From Apteryx mantelli (taxonomy: Eukaryota > Chordata > Aves > Apterygiformes > Apterygidae), in contig NC_089990.1 in NCBI RefSeq assembly GCF_036417845.1, forward strand, positions 2,182,001-2,246,000: DNA of 64,000 bases, read 5' to 3'. Below are positions 9,901-23,045 of this stretch, one piece after another. The position numbers and the translations under genes were made by a program. Positions within the stretch are counted from its first letter, which is position 1. Each line of letters begins with the position of its first letter. The notes beneath the pieces were generated by a model. It was not told the origin of the DNA. It searched no databases and was given only the letters and a program-made list of their open reading frames with translations.

Positions 9901-12060
9901 TTTGCTGCCTGCATGCTACATTCAAATTACTATGGGATGACAGTAAAGGAAAATCCTCTTCAGCTGAAACTGGAAACTATATGGCTAGTCAAGGAGGCTC
10001 AGGGCATATAGGTGGGTTGTTCCAGATGGCAAAGCTGTACAGAAGAAATATTTGGCATGAGTAGTTTTGACCAAATTGCCTGGAAAGAAGGCCCTAGTTA
10101 GACGGGTCAGAAGCTGCAAAACAGAATGGAGCAAGTCTGTGGCGCTTTAGCTGTATTTCGAAATTAGTGGAGAGCCACAAGAACAGTGCAAGGACAGTGG
10201 CGATGTCAGGTTTTGCACGCAAGGGTGACTGCTTCCCTCGCCACTTTGCAGTGGTCGGGGATGGGGCTGGAAGTCTCCGTGTCACTCTGCCACGATCCCA
10301 GGTGTCGTGGGACCGTTCCTGATCCGCAAGGCACTCTCAGAGCGAGAAAGCCACGGCAGGCACACAGCAATGGTAGTGGGTCGGGGGGCGGATCTGTGCC
10401 TGGGAAGAAGGAATCAGAGCAGAATATAAGATCAGGGATCATTTGGTGGAAGGAAAAGGAAAGAAAAAAAGCTGCTGCCAAAATGGGAAGTGGAAATGAG
10501 TCAGGAGGGAGGGAAGAGAGCATAAATAGGAAGAAATCTGGGCTTATAAAGGAAGGGCTGTGTCTCTGGAATGGAAAAGGAGAGTTAAGGAGAGTCAGTC
10601 TTAATAAAACAAAGGCAAGAAGCTGTGCCAAAAATATGCCCGTTCTTCCATTAAAAAAATTTGAACTTTAATTTCTATTTTTTCTTTACTAATTCTACTG
10701 TTCTAGGTGAATTAATAAACAAAAAAGGAGAGGAAGAAAGGAATAGACTACTAAATGGAAAAGAAAAGCCTTCAACAAGAAAGTGGAGAAATGAGAGATA
10801 AGAGCAATATCACCGAACACATGTTCCATTCTGAACACGAGGAAGGAGGGGGGGGGGCTGTTGGGAGGCTGCTGGGAGGCTTGGAAAAATAAAAGGAACT
10901 GCTGCTTACAGCTGGACATGGCAAGTAGCTGGATGCACAACCCCCCCCTCCAAACCAAGAGCCCACTTACCATGGTGATTAGCAGCTGCTGCGGATTTCT
11001 AGTTCCAGCCCATAATAAAAACATTTTTTTTTCTGTACTTGCGTAGCAATAATAACGATGATTATGGTTATTTTAACCACTGTCCAGCAAAGTCACCCTG
11101 CTTTGGGATTCGTTAGGACCTGTGAAGGAGGTCTTGGAACACATTCACGTCATTTTCCCGTATTATGCAGTACAAGATAGTGTTGTGTACACTGTAAGGA
11201 GGGAGTGAGGCAAGGCAACCTGGCAAACAAACTTTTATCAAACACCACTTTGTTGGAAGCGCATGTGCTTAGATCCACAAAAGTAAACAGGGTATATACC
11301 GGAGCAGGTTTTCAGCCAGTATGTGCTGGCGTGGCTCCATCCACCTCAGGGAATTAGCAGTGTTTGCTCCAGCTGAGGATCCGGCGCGCCGAGAGCCAAG
11401 CAGCGCTACGTGCTGCGTGTTTTGAAAGAAGCACGAGGGGGAAAACCCGCCGGGCGGAGGGAGCAGGAGCTTCCTTCCCAGGTAGGCGAAGCAGGCCTGC
11501 CGCTCTGCAGGCGTCGGTGCGGTCCGAGCGCTTCCAGAGAACTTGCTGTTTGCTCACTAATGAACCCCAGGAGCAAGTCATCACCAGCAGAAGTGTCTTA
11601 ACATCTGCCAGCACTGTCTGAACTAATAGGTGGTTACCGTCAGAGGCATTAAATCATTCCAGCACTCCACGCCATAGTTTTGCCCCAATAACCCAATAAT
11701 GCTATTTTTAATGACGAGATTAAATTAATCATGGAGATTTGTTTTTGAGTCCAGTAATACTTACTATGCTTCCTGCCCTCTCGATGGGCACAGTGGTTTG
11801 TATTCCTGGTAGAACTGGAACCAGTGGCTGTTATTAGAGGAAAAAAGACATCTTAAAAAGAAACAAGACAGTTACTGTCGTCAATACAGACAGGCAGGAA
11901 TGAACTGGTAGATACGTTTGGCAGATGATGAAGTTGGACACTGCTTTTTGCTACTTCCTTCTCCAAGTAGGAGGCAGAGACCCTCCCTGAGGTGCCTTCC
12001 CCGGTGAACCCGTCTCTCCAGACCAGAAACTTTTTGCGGAGAAGTTCCAGAAAAACCTCA
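6961..12060. other. Intergenic, no gene seen
   Basis: The sequence is AT-rich to mixed, without a recognisable coding frame or transposon. It contains several minus-strand splice-donor-like sites (7640, 7884 and 10971 as last exon bases) and two purine-rich patches at 10400-10620 and 10717-10860. Confidence 0.5.
7660..7697. repeat. Short tandem duplication
   Basis: Two adjacent copies of an ATTTT(A)TAATGAATAAAG segment (7660-7676 and 7680-7697) differ by one base insertion. This is a local slippage duplication; no function is implied. Confidence 0.6.
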
Positions 12061-12299
12061 CGTGAAGCCCTCGAATGTCGTTATTGCATCAGCAATGCTA
12101 ATGGTACAAAATAATGACAAAGGCGCAAAGCAAAACGAGAAACCCTGCGCGGACCACAGCAAACCTACCATGCGTTTATGGCTGTTATATGTGGAAAGGA
12201 ATGAAGTTCACTGCCTGGGTAATTTGCACTTTGCACGGAACATCTGTTTTACGATGCTTTCTCTCACTTATTATACGGCGTGGACTTTGTATAAACACT

Positions 12300-13360
12300 C
12301 TGCATCCTGGCTCGGCGCTACACCCCGCATCTTCATCTGTCCCGATCCTCGGGAATGCAACAGGGTCCGTGCGGAAAAGCCTCCCGGCGAATTCAGCCCC
12401 GGCTGCGCGGCAGCCCCATCGCCGAGCCGTCGGCGCGCGGGGAGGGAGAGCCGAGCTTGCCCTGGCCGCTCTCTCGCGAGCTGCTGCAATTTGGGGAGCG
12501 GGGCCCGCCGGACCTCCCGCCTCGCTCGCCGAGGACGGCGGGAAGAGCGCCGCAGGGCAGCGCGGCTCCGCCGGAGCTGGACGCCGGCTGCCAGCTAACT
12601 GCACCCCGGCAGCTTTTGAAGGGAGGAGGAAAGGCGGCTGCGAGGCCCCCTCCAAAGCCGGGTCTTGCCCGGGGCTGGTTTGCTGCTCGCAGCCCCCAGC
12701 CTGGACTCGCGGCTGCTGCGAGGCTCCGCTGGGCGATGGGGCGCGTGCGAGACTCCCGGCCCGTCTCCCATGCACGCCGCTGCCGCCGCCTTCGGCAAGG
12801 CCTTTTTCCTCAGTTCTTCCCCAAATTAGTCAGCGAGGACCCAGATAGGAATCAAATATCCAGATTCGGTCTCGTTCCAAACGCTAGCTTTGTTTACCCG
12901 TCATTTTGTAACTTTTCCCCAAGCCAAGAACCAAACCGAAAAAAACCCCCAAAACAACCCCAATCCAAACAGGCTGCAAAAAACATCCGTGCTGCAACAA
13001 AACACTTGGAAACAGTCAGGCCCAAGCACATGCTGAGAAAAGCACACCGACGGTGGCACTTCACCTTGTGCTATGGAGCAAAAGCGTCCAAAATGAACAA
13101 AAGCGGAGTTTGCTCGCAGCCTGCTCCTCCGCGCGGGAGGAGAGAAGCAGCCGGCTCCAGCCTGGCGCCACCGAGCAGCTTCCCTGAAGCAACCGGGAGA
13201 TGCAACCGGACATCGGAGGGGGTGGGAAGACTTAAGCTCTGAGGACCTGTACCGGGGTCATCGCTCAGCCTAAGAGGTCAGGCAGGTCCTCGGCAGAGCC
13301 GGCAGCAGCGCCAAGGACGCCGCAGCGGACGTGCCGGCCCCGCTGAGCAATCCGGGCAGC
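12300..13360. other. CpG-dense block without a recognisable gene
   Basis: CpG is frequent from about 12.3 to 12.8 kb and again to 13.36 kb. Open frames up to 295 codons exist on the plus strand and long ones also on the minus strand, but none shows domain-like or conserved composition. It could be a CpG-island promoter for a non-coding RNA or an enhancer. Confidence 0.4.
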
Positions 13361-15280
13361 CCGAGCCTCAGAAACGCTTGAGACAACCGTAATTCAAACG
13401 TGTTGCAGCTAGAGAACGCTGGTCCGGCTCTACAACCAGCAAGAAAAGGAGGAAGGGAGAAAGCCAGAATGAATTTTCCCCTGTTTTCCCAGAACCACGC
13501 AGAATTTTTATAAACCAGACTGAAAAAATGCTTTTAAAAAGCCCCCATGAACCTTCTTTCCTGCAGCTTTGCATAGAGATAAACTTTGCAAGATGCTGAA
13601 TCACCAAAGGTTCTGTGTTTTCATCCGGAAGATCTGGGATTTTGCAAGAGCAGGTTTGCTCCCTGGGACAGGCAGGGCAGAGGCTCATTTCCTGCTGCAT
13701 GAAATTCAGCTGCAAAAGGTCTTTGGAGAGTCAGCGGGAAGCACCAGAGCCAATTTCTGAGGAACAGAGAGGAGGGGAAGGACAAGAAGGAAAGCAAACA
13801 AGCAGAATAAATCTGACTGTAACGAAATTGTAGTCTGTATTGAAATTTCAACATTTGGAACTGATTTTCCCACCAGACAAAAGGCTGAGAGTTCTGTTGC
13901 TGAAATACCGGTCTCTTTTTTAACTTGCTCTAAATGCCGTATCTGGACAGGCTGCAGGTGAAGCATCGGCGACCAGGGATTGATGCAATCTGAAAATCAT
14001 CGAGTGCCAGGCGACACGTGACGCTCCTCCCGCTGCTTCGCTTTTTCGCTTCCCGTTTGCATATTTGGTGCAGGTTTCCCACCTCTCTTCGGGTCACCCG
14101 GGGGCACTCGCTGTCCTGGTTACTTCATGTTTTCTAAACCCCCTCGCTTCACATTTAGGGAGCAGAAAACCATGTTTCTCTTGTGGCATCAAGTTAGCAC
14201 TGAAGTTTCAGCTTAATTACATGCGCAGAGGAGATTTTTATTTGCGCATCATGGGCAGCGCATGTTGGAAACGGGCAGAGCTGCAGCAGCTCTGTGCAAA
14301 ACCGCTCGCCTGCGATCAGAGACAGTTCTGCCCCGTTTTAACATCGGCTTCCAACTGCTTCACCCTGTTTCTCCTTTCTCCATTGTCTTTCCTCAGAGCG
14401 CCGTTTCTTTCCTATCTGGCATTTCCCTCACTGTCCCCAAACAACCTCTTTTACTTGCTCTCTCCTAAAATAACCCCAATCCTCGTTATTGTTTCCATTC
14501 CCTTTTTTTTTGTTCTTTCTCTGCTCTGTGCCGGGGGTCCCGCTTCCAGCCTCGACACTCACGAAACCCTCGGGGCCCGACGCGCCGTATCCCGGCCCTC
14601 CGGGTTGGTACTCGTATCGCTGCGGAGAGGCTGGCGATACGGTCGGACGAGCATTTTTCCGTCTGCTTCGCAGGAGCGTACGTAATCTGTCAAAGTGCAG
14701 AGCAGCAATGAATCAGGTCTTTGATGCGAATAAGAAGCAGCCACATGGCACGAAGCGTTTGGGAGCACTTCAGGCAAAAAAAAAAAAAAAAAAAAAGACA
14801 AAAAAAGATGCAGCTGTGAAGAATACAAATATTGGCTCCTTGAGGAAACCTCCGTATTGCATCTGTTATTGCAATCTGCTTATTTGTTCAGGGCTAATGC
14901 TCTCCATTTCGAGATGGCCATGGATCTAGTTTCCCGTCCTCAGGAAACAGCTGAGAAGGTCTAAGTGGCAACGCTCTGCCGGCGGTAGCTGCATAAGGCT
15001 CCTTTCTCCACCGTCTGGCCGACGGGGCTGATGGCTGCGTGAGAGAACCTGCTATTAAAATGAATAAGGACCCTTTTGTGCACGAGAAAGAAGGAAAAAA
15101 AAATTGGCCTCTTCTCACCTTCCCCATCTTCTCCTGCTACGAAAAAAGATCCCAACTGCCTTAGGGGCAGCTATTGCGAACGCCTTGTGAAGGAGCCTGC
15201 TGCCATGGTAGAGTTCTGGGTTTTTTTTTTTAATGCACCCCTTATTTTTTGCTCTGCCAAGCCCTGGAGCGCTTACTGTG
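13361..15280. other. Intergenic, no gene seen
   Basis: The sequence is mixed, with an A21 run at 14776-14796 and a pyrimidine-rich patch near 14360-14530. A minus-strand donor-like site (GGGGAAG|GTGAGAAG) lies near 15117. Nothing is nameable. Confidence 0.4.
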
Positions 15281-18200
15281 CTTAGCTTCCCGCGGGTTCG
15301 GCGCTCTCGGGAAAGGGCCGTCCGAGCGGTTCCGGAGGCTGCCGACGGGGCCCCGAGCAGCCGCGAGCCGAGCTCCTTCCGTCGGCGTCAACGCGGGGCT
15401 CGTCGCCGACCTTCCAGCCGTGAGTCGTCTCAGCGTCTACAGGAAAAACAGCGGAAAGCAAGCGGGGCGCAAGCAAGGGAGCGGAGTGACCAGGCGCCGA
15501 CCCCCCGCGGGACGGGGTCCCTCCACGGCCGTGCTGCCCGCGTCTTCGTTGGGCGCTGGGGGTGCAACGATGTAGAGGGGCCCAGCTCGTTCGGGGTTGC
15601 TCTTTCGCTGTGCTAGCGGGGCCAGATAAGCACCCGCAGCGCCAGAGGCTCGTGCCCCGTTCGAGCTGTGCGAGGGAGCCTGGTGAGCACCCAGGAGCCG
15701 ATCTGGGGTCCTTCATCCACAGGCTCCTCTGCAACCAAGGGCCAAGTTGGCCAAGCTGCAGTGAACACATGTCATGCGTCTACAGGGGGCTCAAACCCGG
15801 CCGGGACCCACAGGAGACCACTTCAAACCTGGCGCCTTGAAGAGGAAAAGCTTGACTTTGCACCCCATGTCCAGCCCCAGCTTGTTCCTCGTGTCACGTA
15901 TAGTGACGACGGACAGAGTGGCATCGCACGTGGCCAAGCGCAGCAGGGAGGAGCCGCGAGAGCCGATTCCCGGGCAGCGTCCCGGGCGGCCGGAGCCGTC
16001 CCGGTGCTCGCAGGGCAAAGCACGACATGACCGTCTTGGCTCCTGCTCATCCTGCGCGCCTCGAGCGGAGGTTAAGAAAAGCCTCCAAAAAACAAATATT
16101 TGTACTGTGAATAAACTAGTAGGACTCGTCGCCCCGGTAAGGCCACCTGTAAGCGCAAGCGCCAGCCCTGTCCCGGCCGACCTGCACGTCCTCAGCCACG
16201 CGGCTCGAAACGAAAGCGCGGGAGGCGTACGTGCAAGAAATACGGGGCTCCCGTTTCGCAAACGTGAAGCAACGCGCTTTCCGCTTCCCCTCTCGGCCGT
16301 TGCTTCAGCCTTGCCACCAAAACCGCACTGGGGCCGCGACGTGGCGGAGGCGGCAGGCGCCGGCGTCCCCCCGGCTTCGTTAAGGGTCGGGCGGCAGATC
16401 GATTTTAAAAGCCTCCTGAGAGGCGAAAACGCTCTCGCCGCCGCGCTGCGGGAGCCCGTTGGGAAAAGGCGCGCTGAGCTTTCACGGCTTCGGGAGAGGA
16501 GCGGCGGGAGGAAAACCCCGGCCGGCGTCGGTGCCGTGCTCCCGTGCAGCGTAGCGGCCGTGCCGCCGCGTCCCTGGATAAGTAGGTTTGCATTTATACA
16601 TAGCACTCTGTAGCAAAGAACGGGCATAAAAGCCATGGTTATTTAAATACAGACGCCGTCCTCCGCAAGGAGCCTAAACTGTGTCGATGCGAAGCGGGGT
16701 GGTGAAGGCAGCGCGGCCCGGCAGCGCGGCTACACACGGGAACCAAAGAGCCCCCAGAGTTTAATAACGAAATAAAAAGACACAAACAACCCCCCCTAAC
16801 TTAGCTATGTTGTCAAACGGCCCCAAATCCCCTCCCTCTCCCAGTGGGGATGGGGCACATCATTGACAGCGTCTTTGTATTCTGGATTAAAGAGCCGCAA
16901 ACTGTAAAGGCTTCGGTTTTATAGGGAAACCGCTGGTTGAAACATTTACATCGCTTTTGCATAATTGAATCAAATCAGGGATTGACCCTTGAGCTGTCGG
17001 GCTCCTCTGTCTGGGTACGTGACTGATTCTCAGCTTTAACTTTTCGTTATCACTGTTGCTGCTGAGGTTTTTCGACCGGGGGGGGGGGGGGTTTGAACAG
17101 TTTTCTTCTAGTCGCTATCCCAGGAACGCTTCAGTTAGACACAGCAAGAGCGATAGGCGCATGGAAATCAAGAGACTCCTTGTACGTGGTGCGGCCAAAG
17201 CGATGATGTTTTGCTCCTTTCTGTTTGCCTTGATGCAGGAGGAATATTGCACACAAGGTTTTTCAGCTTCAGTGGATAGATAATTCCTTATATTTCCATT
17301 TTTTTTCCCCTTGCAATCATCGATTAACTCTCACAACGTCCCTCTAACTAGAGAAGAGTCACTTTACCAGTGCGACGTCCCCTCCGCTACAGCGAAGTGT
17401 ATTCGGTATTTACCGTGACGACGGTGCAGTGTGGCACGTGGCTGTCTAAAAAAAAATATCCAGCAGAAATAAACAGGGGAAAACCAGAAAAGCGGAATAT
17501 ATAACCCAATGGGGGGGGGGGTTCAGCTCCTGCAGCGGAGGGCACACGATCCGGCAGGCGCTCCTCGCCAGAGCTGCAAAAGCTGCTGTGATCGAGGCCT
17601 TTATATTTGTGCAAACCCGGATTCCTGGACGCTGCGGGATAAAACCGCCCCGGGACGTGCAGCACCGTCCCCCGGGGCTCGGGCAACCGTTTCTCGGTGG
17701 CTCTTTTCTTTGCCCACCTCCCCGAGGCTGGTTTTTCCTGCCCCGGGGTCTCCGCGCTCCATCCCGAAGCGAAGCTGCATGACGGGAAAGAAACGGGCTC
17801 GTTTCCGCCTCGAGTCAAGTCTGCAAACGCTCGAAATATTTGTTTGTACATGTGGACGCTCGCAGAGCTGAAACGAATCGTCTCGGAGAGCTGAAGTTCA
17901 ATCCCCGAAGTCGCAGCGCTGCGCGCCAAGACATGGATTCGTCACTCCGGGGCTGCCGGCCGGAGCGGCTCGGCCGCTCGCCTCGCTGTCAGACTGCGCT
18001 AGCGTTTTTAGAGGCACACGTAAGGAACCGCTGCGATCGCTTAATTCCCCGCGCATTCCTAGTAGCGTTTTATTACTTATATTGACGGGATTTTAAAATA
18101 TATACTTTCCTTCATTTTTTAACCACTATTTTTTTTTTCCTTGCAATCAGCTCGTACCCTCTGCTGCCATGAGCGGAGGATAAAGAGTCCAGTGTTCCCC

Positions 18201-20300
18201 CTCCTGCCGCGGGGAAGTCGTCCCTCTTCTGATGTCAGACCGCAGTGGAAACGGGGAAAAAGGCTAAACTGGGATTCGGCAGGAGAATTCCTTGGTGGAA
18301 GGGGCCCGCGGCCACAGCCCCAGGTGCTGCCGCCGGCTCTGCGCGCCCGGCACCCGGATTCCCACAGGCATGAGTCGCTCTCCAAGCGGGAAATTTCTCT
18401 TTATTGCAACTGCTTGAAGGTTATTGCGTATTAAACTGGCGCGTTACTTGCAGCTCAGACCCTGCCAGCATTTTATATAAAACCACTGCATAAAGATAGA
18501 GCAAGGGTGGTTACATGCTCTGCGTAACTTCTGAATTTCCTCGCCTGTGGTGGTGGAATTTGGCCCTGGATCAGGCAAAACCGGTATGGAGTGTAGAAGC
18601 CCCAATGCCAGTTTGCTGTCGTATCGCAAATGTAAAAAAAGGAAATATTTTTACAGCCTGAGGAAAAAAAGACCCCTGAAGGCTTGTAAATAAGATAGAA
18701 ATGTCACTGAGTATTGGCCGTATGACTTCGTCTGCCATGGCAAATAGTGGGTTAAGACACGTACACACATCCAGGGAGAAAATTCCCCGATGGCTTCATT
18801 TTCCAGCGGTAACTAGCAATTCCGACCGCTCCGATGTGGCGGCACGCAGCCTGCGCCAAACCAGAACGTATCCGCCGTTCCCCAGCCCTTCCCCAGCCGG
18901 AACTTAACATATTCCCTGTGCAAAGCCGCCCCCACCACCTCCTCCGCGGGACGGGCTGCTCCGTAGTCGGCGTTTCCGCGAGGATGCCCAGGAAAACCCC
19001 GAGCTGCAGTGGGTATCGCAGCCAGAGGCGCGCGGGAGCCCCGGGCCGGGATTCGTGCTGGTCTCTTGGAGACGGAAAGATTGTTTTATTCTTGCACACA
19101 GAGATCTCGTCTGCGGTCGGCGTCTTTGCCTGGATGGAAATTCGCCCCGACCGCTGCCTCCGGGACGCGAAGGGGAGAGGCTGTCCGTGTGGGCAGGCAG
19201 CGTGCCCCGGGCGCTTGCTAGACCAGGATTTCGTGTTAGTTAAGGGAAACCCTGCGTCACCTCTTCTCGTCAAGGACTTTGCATGTTACCTGCTGTGTTG
19301 CAATCCCTTGGACCGAAGACGACGACTGCCTCGAGCAACACAAAATGCGGATTTTCCTCTCTCGTATCGAGCAGTTTTGCTGCGCTTTGCTCCCCGGGAA
19401 AGCGGTGGTGCTGGAGGGGAGACGCCGGCACCAATCTGGGGGGAAACGGCTATTTCTGTGGGTCCGGCTGCCGACCCCGAACGTCGCACGGCCACAGGCT
19501 TCTCCCGTGCTGCTCCTCAGCGTGCAAAGACGCTCCTGTTCCGCCGCTGGGAAAGGCCGGGGTGCCCCGTTTCTGCAATGCACTTTATACACTTATGCAC
19601 TGCCTGAGCCCCGTGCGTAATTTAAAAGCAATATAACATGCACACGCTGGCCCTAGGCAGACTTTCTTGGTGGCTTGTGCTGGCTAAAATCAGCGGTCTA
19701 GAGCCATGGCTTCCACCAGCACAGTGGTTTTCACCGCTGGTTACTCTGGCAGTTTCAGACTAATGCGGGGCCTCGATGGGCTCGCGAAGGTCTCAACGCA
19801 CGGAGAAATACGCTTGCTGCTCTGATGGGTCCAGGCTCTGCTGTGCCGTGCTGCCTGCATGGGAAGCGCGGGGGCATTTCGGCTGAGAGCCCGGCTGTTT
19901 CAGCCCCCTCCCCAGCTTTTTAACCCAAATGCCTGAAGGAAACGGGTTAGAATCAGACCCGTAGCTTGTTTTAGGGGGAAAAAAAAGTGTATTTCTAGCC
20001 CTTGCAGTCGCAGAGCGAAGCCTGAAGATGTTACCTGCCGGCACGCTGCAGGCATGGGAACTGCACAGCAACCCAAAAGTTGCCCAGACCAGCGTGAGAA
20101 AAAGCCCTGCGAGGTGCCAGGGCAGAACCCATGAGCAGGGCAGGCGGCCGGGCGCATCGCGCCGCTCCCCTGGTTCATCCAGCCCGGAGAAAACAGCGAT
20201 GCTACGGCATCGCGCGGCCCAACAGCAGCGTCCCCTTTGCCGCCGAACCCGCTCGCGGCAATGCCTGCGTTATCGCCCTGCGCCCCATCAAGCCCTGACC
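15281..20300. other. Long CpG-rich intergenic domain
   Basis: CpG dinucleotides are frequent through most of this 5-kb stretch, especially 15.28-16.6, 17.5-18.1 and 18.8-20.3 kb. A less CpG-rich gap lies at 16.75-17.05 kb, and a G14 run lies at 17078-17091. No transposon and no coding exon was recognised. Such gene-free CpG-rich domains often mark regulatory regions kept unmethylated, but this is inference. Confidence 0.4.
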
Positions 20301-20380
20301 AACCTTTAGGTCACTGAACACGACCGTGGAGATCCTGCTCCCTATTTCGGGGCATTTCTGCCCCGTGTGCTGCCTGTTGG

Positions 20381-20504
20381 CCCAGGCTATAACATGGGTT
20401 ATATCAGAATATCTATATGCTTTTATTTATATATATATATAAAAATATAGATATATATTTATATATATGTAAAAACAAAAGCATTTATCAGAAATAACCT
20501 CTGG
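20381..20504. repeat. About 124-bp imperfect palindrome with AT core
   Basis: The left arm (CCCAG... GGTTATATCAGAATATC, ATATGCTTTTATTTATATATA) pairs with the right arm (TATATATGTAAAAACAAAAGCAT, TTATCAGAAATAACC, TCTGGG). The two arms flank a TA-rich centre (about 20428-20468). Pairing extends well beyond the TA microsatellite, so this is more than a simple repeat. It could be a MITE, a structured RNA or a fragile cruciform. Confidence 0.6.
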
Positions 20505-23045
20505 GAAAACCCAAAGGTTAGTAAATAAACCGAGGGGGGGCTGCAGCGTGGGCAGCACCCGGTGCAGATGGGAGAGACGACGCTACGGGCGAGGAGCCCA
20601 GACCAGCTGCTGCCTGCAGCCTCCGTGGGGAAGCGGAAACCTCGCCGGGCAGCGGCGACACTCTGCGAGTGACCAAGCGCTAGGTGACACTATTGCACCA
20701 CAAATCGCAGCTTGTGCGCCAAAAAAAAAAAAAAGTACAGTTCCAAGCATGAAGCTCCAGGCCGCTCTGTCCCTTTTCTGGCATTTCCGGCAGGCGTGTT
20801 GTTGTATCTGCACCGCATTCCTCCTTCCCTCCCTTCCCTCTTCCCGGCGTTTTGTTTCCATGCATACAAGTGCCACCACTTGCAGCTCAAGCCCCGGCGC
20901 ACGACAGCCCTCCCGGCGGGTGGCATCTCGCGCCCGCGCCGCTTCGGCGTGCCCTCCGCACCATCCAAACGCCTTGGGCACCCGCCGGCAGCGCCCCGTG
21001 CTTTATTATATCATTTTAGAAGATTTTCAGGTGACTAGTACGCGCTAGTGCTGTGCGTGGGTAAGAACGTACTGCAGCTAAGAAGAATCTGTACGTGCAG
21101 AAAATAAGACACGGAAAACAGAGCAATTCTTAAACTTTGACTTGCAACACGTCCATTTAATTTTCTGCAGTCCTGTTTCATAAATAGTTTTCCCCATTGC
21201 AAAAATAATCTGCCATTTCTCTTGCCATTCCCATTGTCTCATTAAAAAAGTCATTTGGTACAATAAAATGGTTTGTAACATATTTTTATATATATATATA
21301 TAGCTTTACTGTACAATACCCAAATTTTTAAATTTTGTTTGTGAAGGTGCATATTATTTCTATATATTCTGAAATATTTACAGTTACACAATGCCCTTCT
21401 TCTTTGAGACACCTTTATAATCCTCGGCAGCAACCCTTAAGAAGAAGTTCCAGCCTCCTGCCATGCTCGCGCAGCCTGTACCTGCAGAACTGCACTGTGC
21501 TGCGCCCGCAGGCGGGTTTAGGGGGGACCCGACTCCATGGGACCATTTACGGACCCCTAAAATCCTCTAAAGAGGCTTCAGCGCTTGTTAAAAAATTCAC
21601 ATCCCCAAACTATTTTGCAGCTGAATGCACTTTTTAAAAAGCCTTGTGATGACCCAGAAAACATTTACCCTCTTGCGTAAGCGTAAGGATCATTTCTCTC
21701 AAGCAGAGCCCCCCCGCCACAGACCCAAACCCTTTTGCTCGCTCCTATCTTACAGCGTCACAATTTTCTTTGCGTAAGATAACATCAAGTAGCTTCATAA
21801 AAGCCACAACATCAAAACATGCTTGCGTTTCATTATTAACCCCTGTTTTCCAGCTGAAATCTTAATCCTACACACATCTCCGTTTCTCTCTTGACGGACC
21901 ACGCGTCCCGCGGCACAGACTCTGCTGCACCCGCCGCAAGGAAGGCAGCGCTGCTGCGTTTTTTGGTGGGCTCACCTGAAAAGCCCAGGAATGTTTCCTT
22001 CTGCCTAAGATTTGGGAGTTTCTATTTACAAAGGAAACACGGCCCAAACCATCTTTTCAGCATACTGTATGCAAAAAAAAAAAGAAGTTTCAGTCTTGCG
22101 TCGCCCTGGCTCATGACAGACTTTGGGCACTCGGGCGCCTCGTGCCCAGTTTTTCCCAAAGATCCTCCCATGGGCCCGGGGCTGCATCTTCTCTGCAAGA
22201 TGTCAGAAGGACGGACAGTCTCGCATGGGGCCACCTATCAGCCGTATTTGGTTATTTAAAAAAAAAGAATCACTTCTACGGACTTTTTAACTTAGTCAAT
22301 CAATACTTCAAGAAGGAGGCCGGATCCCACACTGGACTCTGAGCTCCCAGAGCTCTAGTTGTAGGTACAACCTTGGGAAGAAGTGGATGGAGGAGCCTAG
22401 GCCTGCAGCCCTGACCCAGAGGACCAGTCCCACCGGAGCCAACTTCAACCGTGTGTTCGGTTAGCGCAATTCGAAAGAACTGCTCCCACAAACAAAACCT
22501 TTCTGGAAATTCAGCCGATGCGACGCGCCAGAAGCAACGGACGCCAGTAAAGCACGACGCCTTGTCTCCTTTCAGGAAACCGGTTCCTCGGGCGAGCGCG
22601 GCGTCCTGCTGCAACCAGCGACAAGATTTTCACCCATTATAACAGCGCCAGTATTTTACCCTCTTGCATTAGCTCGTAGCGGGGCGGCGAGAGCATCCAC
22701 CAGCTCATCCCGAGGCGAATGAAATCCTTCCCGGCATCTCAGTTTCAGACCTTAGAAAACGCTCCTTGCTGACGGACGCGCAAGGAGGGAGCGGAGGCGG
22801 GAGGGAATCATCCCCTCGGTCCTTTCCTGGTGCCGACTGCCCAGGGCCGGCCGGGAGCGCCCCGGCACGGTGGGCAGCTCCCCGCCGTGCCGGTACAGTT
22901 TCCGAGTGGGATAAACCAGAGACCGTCCGCTCTAATTATTACGTATCCAATTGCGACAACGACTTGCGGGTTTTGTTCATTGTTACCGAAACAGTTTTGC
23001 GATCTCTGTCACCCGCTTGAGATCCTGCAGGAAAACCCGGCCCCC
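20505..23045 (-). other. Region downstream of CYSLTR1, possible 3' UTR
   Basis: No other gene is visible. If the hexamer at 21002-21007 is used, about 2 kb of this would be 3' UTR. It contains an A14 run (20721-20734) and a TA dinucleotide run near 21287-21302. The part at 20540-21000 is CpG-rich. Confidence 0.3.
21002..21007 (-). terminator. Candidate poly(A) signal for CYSLTR1
   Basis: TTTATT on the plus strand is AATAAA on the minus strand, about 2.0 kb beyond the CYSLTR1 stop codon. It is the first canonical hexamer I found downstream. A variant ATTAAA lies nearer, at 21156-21161. Which one is used, if either, cannot be told from sequence alone. Confidence 0.25.

Noticed and set aside
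12062..13242. Plus-strand frames up to 295 codons
   Set aside because: They overlap in several frames and show low-complexity Arg/Pro/Ala content with no family resemblance.
15774..16636. Opposed frames of 279 and 281 codons
   Set aside because: Mirror-image openness of GC-rich DNA on both strands; no recognisable motifs.
20428..20468. Reading the 20.4-kb element as only a TA microsatellite
   Set aside because: Complementarity extends into the non-TA arms on both sides, so it is listed as a palindrome instead.
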